Assembly: GCA_965279295.1 (NCBI GenBank)
Contig: CBDIHQ010000016.1
Direction: 5' to 3' (one strand)
DNA: 64,000 bases
DNA from: Aquabacter sp965279295
Lineage (GTDB): Bacteria; Pseudomonadota; Alphaproteobacteria; Rhizobiales; Xanthobacteraceae
Part shown: piece by piece, positions 62,708 to 64,000 of the stretch
Layout of the letters: each line of letters opens with the position of its first letter
Position numbering within the stretch: the stretch's first letter is position 1
Notes under the pieces: model-generated
Seen by the model: the letters and a program-made list of their open reading frames with translations, nothing else
Databases searched by the model: none
Told to the model about the DNA's origin: nothing
Translations under genes and position numbers: made by a program

Positions 62708-62774
62708 GGCACGCCGCGCTGCTGGCGCGGCGGTTCCTTACGGCAAACCTTGAGCGCGTAGCGGAGAGATCGAC

Positions 62775-63194
62775 ATGGCCACCTTCACGTTTGAACTCGT
62801 CTCCCCGGAGCGGCTGGTCTTCTCCGGTGCCGTGACCTGGGTGGATGTGCCTGGTTCGGAAGGCGACTTTTCGGTCGGCGCCGGCCATGAGCCGTTCATC
62901 GCCACGCTGCGGCCCGGTATTCTGACCATCCGCGGCGAGGGCGCGCCCAAGCGCCTGTTCGTACGCGGCGGCTTTGCCGAAGCCAACCCGACCGGCCTCA
63001 CGGTTCTTGCGGAGCGGGCCACGCCGGTGGAGGACATCCACACGGATCACCTGCGCCAGCTCATCAAGGACGCTCAAGAGGACGTCGCCGACGCCCGCAG
63101 CGACGAGGCCAAACAGAAGGCCTCAGCCGTTCTGGCCGACCTGAAACAGGTGGCCGAGGCGCTCGGCCAGGGTGCCGCCGCCAAGGCGCACTGA
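62775..63194 (+). CDS. atpC: ATP synthase F1 subunit epsilon
   Basis: The 139-residue rotor/inhibitory subunit has 'TFTFELVSPERLVFSGAVTWVDVPGSEGDFSVGAGHEPFIATLRPGIL' and a helical C-terminus with 'DARSDEAKQKASAVLADLKQ'. It is the last gene of atpHAGDC; the Fo genes (atpIBEF) are not in this window, the usual split arrangement in alphaproteobacteria. Confidence 0.97.
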   Translation: MATFTFELVSPERLVFSGAVTWVDVPGSEGDFSVGAGHEPFIATLRPGILTIRGEGAPKRLFVRGGFAEANPTGLTVLAERATPVEDIHTDHLRQLIKDAQEDVADARSDEAKQKASAVLADLKQVAEALGQGAAAKAH

Positions 63195-63217
63195 ACCCAT
63201 CTCCATCGCATGATCGA

Positions 63218-63244
63218 AAGCCGGGCCTCGCGCCCGGCTTTTTC
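63218..63244 (+). terminator. Rho-independent terminator after atpC
   Basis: Perfect stem aagccgggc / gcccggctt with a short loop, then ttttc, 23 bases after the stop. Confidence 0.92.
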
Positions 63245-63635
63245 GTGTTTGGGGTGATGTCGGGAACTATCGGTGAACCGGGTTGATCTATGTCCGTTCG
63301 AAAGCGGTGCGTTATCTTCTCGCCCGCTGCTTCGCAGCCGACCTCTGGCGCTTCGAGACCGCTGCGTTATCCCCTCTCCCGCTTGCGGGGGAGGGTTAGG
63401 GAGGGGGAATTGGTGAGAAATGGCCGGGAGACAAAACTTCTCCTGAGGCTCCTGCCCCCTCCCCAACCCTCCCCCGCAAGCGGGAGAGGGAGCTACTGTT
63501 AGGGGAGCGGCCGCTCGCAGCGCAACTGTCCCAATTCGGGACACGTCTGTTCGCCCCACCGCACAAGGCGGGAACGCGGCGTGAGCGAATCGCTGATATC
63601 CACAGGCCGCATTTTGTTCTCCGGCACGGGACTGC
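63245..63635. repeat. Intergenic region with dispersed repeat pieces, copy C
   Basis: No gene is seen. Around 63325-63350 lies gctgcttcgcagccgacctct, shared with copies A and B. Inverted GC-rich units (ccctctcccgcttgcgggggagggttaggg near 63371, and ccctccccaaccctcccccgcaagcgggagaggg near 63458) form a large imperfect inverted repeat of about 125 bases. Confidence 0.7.
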
Positions 63636-64000
63636 TCAGTAGATGAAGGGGATCACCCGCTTGGTGCGGGCACTGTAGGCGTCATATTCCGCGCCGAAGG
63701 TCTCGCGCATCATCGCCTCTTCCTCGCCCACCCGAAAGAAGAACAGGATGCCGAAGCCCACCAGGCCGGAAAGCCCGGCGACCGGGTTCGGCAGCAAAAG
63801 GGCTTGCGCCACCGCCCAGAGGAAGAAGGCGGTGTACATGGGGTGGCGCACATGGGTGTACACCCCTGATGTCACGAGCCGATGCTGCTCGCGAATCTCC
63901 AGCGTCACCGACCATTGCCGGCCGAGCGCCTTGTGGGTGAGCCAGAACATCCAGAGGGCCACAAGGAACACCAGGATGCCGGCCGCCACCTGCAAGGGGG
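63636..64000 (-). CDS. Isoprenylcysteine carboxyl methyltransferase-family membrane protein (5' partial)
   Basis: The frame runs off the window edge, leaving about 120 C-terminal residues. Two or three membrane helices surround 'LVTSGVYTHVRHPMYTAFFLWAVAQ' and 'GEEEAMMRETFGAEYDAYSARTKRVIPFIY', the SAM-binding signature of ICMT/PEMT-like methyltransferases (H-x-R-HP-xY, then EE...F...Y..Y). Bacterial members methylate unknown substrates. The start is outside the window. Confidence 0.85.
   Translation of the reverse strand, partial: PLQVAAGILVFLVALWMFWLTHKALGRQWSVTLEIREQHRLVTSGVYTHVRHPMYTAFFLWAVAQALLLPNPVAGLSGLVGFGILFFFRVGEEEAMMRETFGAEYDAYSARTKRVIPFIY

Overview
The window is GC-rich chromosomal DNA from an alphaproteobacterium, most likely of the Hyphomicrobiales (Rhizobiales) and perhaps Xanthobacteraceae-like. 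The evidence is gene order: tRNA-Tyr/tRNA-Gly/tuf/tRNA-Trp/secE/nusG/rplKAJL/rpoBC; obgE-proB-proA-nadD-rsfS-rlmH-envC-like-ctpA; and an ATP synthase F1 operon (atpHAGDC) without the Fo genes. The family-level placement is an inference from synteny and protein style, not from a database match.

Layout. 1-4.0 kb: the end of a RibD-type reductase gene faces a four-gene minus-strand operon (MDR dehydrogenase, diverged pterin-synthase-like protein, glycosyltransferase, methyltransferase), which looks like a small pathway making a modified pterin or related molecule. 4.1-8.3 kb: an OpgH-like glucan synthase, a DUF2165 membrane protein, thiM, and an AT-richer GIY-YIG gene flanked by a 17-bp direct repeat. 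8.4-12.6 kb: tRNA-Thr, an MHS-type transporter, rlmB and an orphan ModA-like binding protein. 12.7-27.5 kb: the translation/transcription core, in which tRNAs, EF-Tu, SecE, NusG, four ribosomal proteins and the two large RNA polymerase subunits share one direction, with leader structures, a large inverted repeat and a strong terminator after rpoC.

27.5-36.2 kb: a secreted trypsin-like protease, a serralysin-like RTX metalloprotease, a MarR / response regulator / sensor kinase operon, the branched-chain aminotransferase ilvE, and a GNAT enzyme. 36.2-42.7 kb: the most unusual locus, a minus-strand array of four exported proteins. It has a small secreted protein, two very cysteine-rich proteins (437 and 1275 aa, the larger with a propeller-like head, repeated CC-P-G modules and a Pro/Gln/Arg tail) and a DsbA/ScsC-like thiol oxidoreductase that could fold them.

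43-64 kb: a tiny lipoprotein, priA, obgE, a toxin-antitoxin locus with two palindromic operators, proline biosynthesis and NAD/ribosome maturation genes, a cell-envelope pair (EnvC-like and CtpA), an amino-acid ABC transporter behind a canonical sigma-54 promoter, the ATP synthase genes, and a truncated isoprenylcysteine-methyltransferase-family gene at the right edge. Three GC-rich dispersed intergenic repeats (about 0.4, 35.9 and 63.4 kb) share sequence, two of them as near-identical inverted copies.
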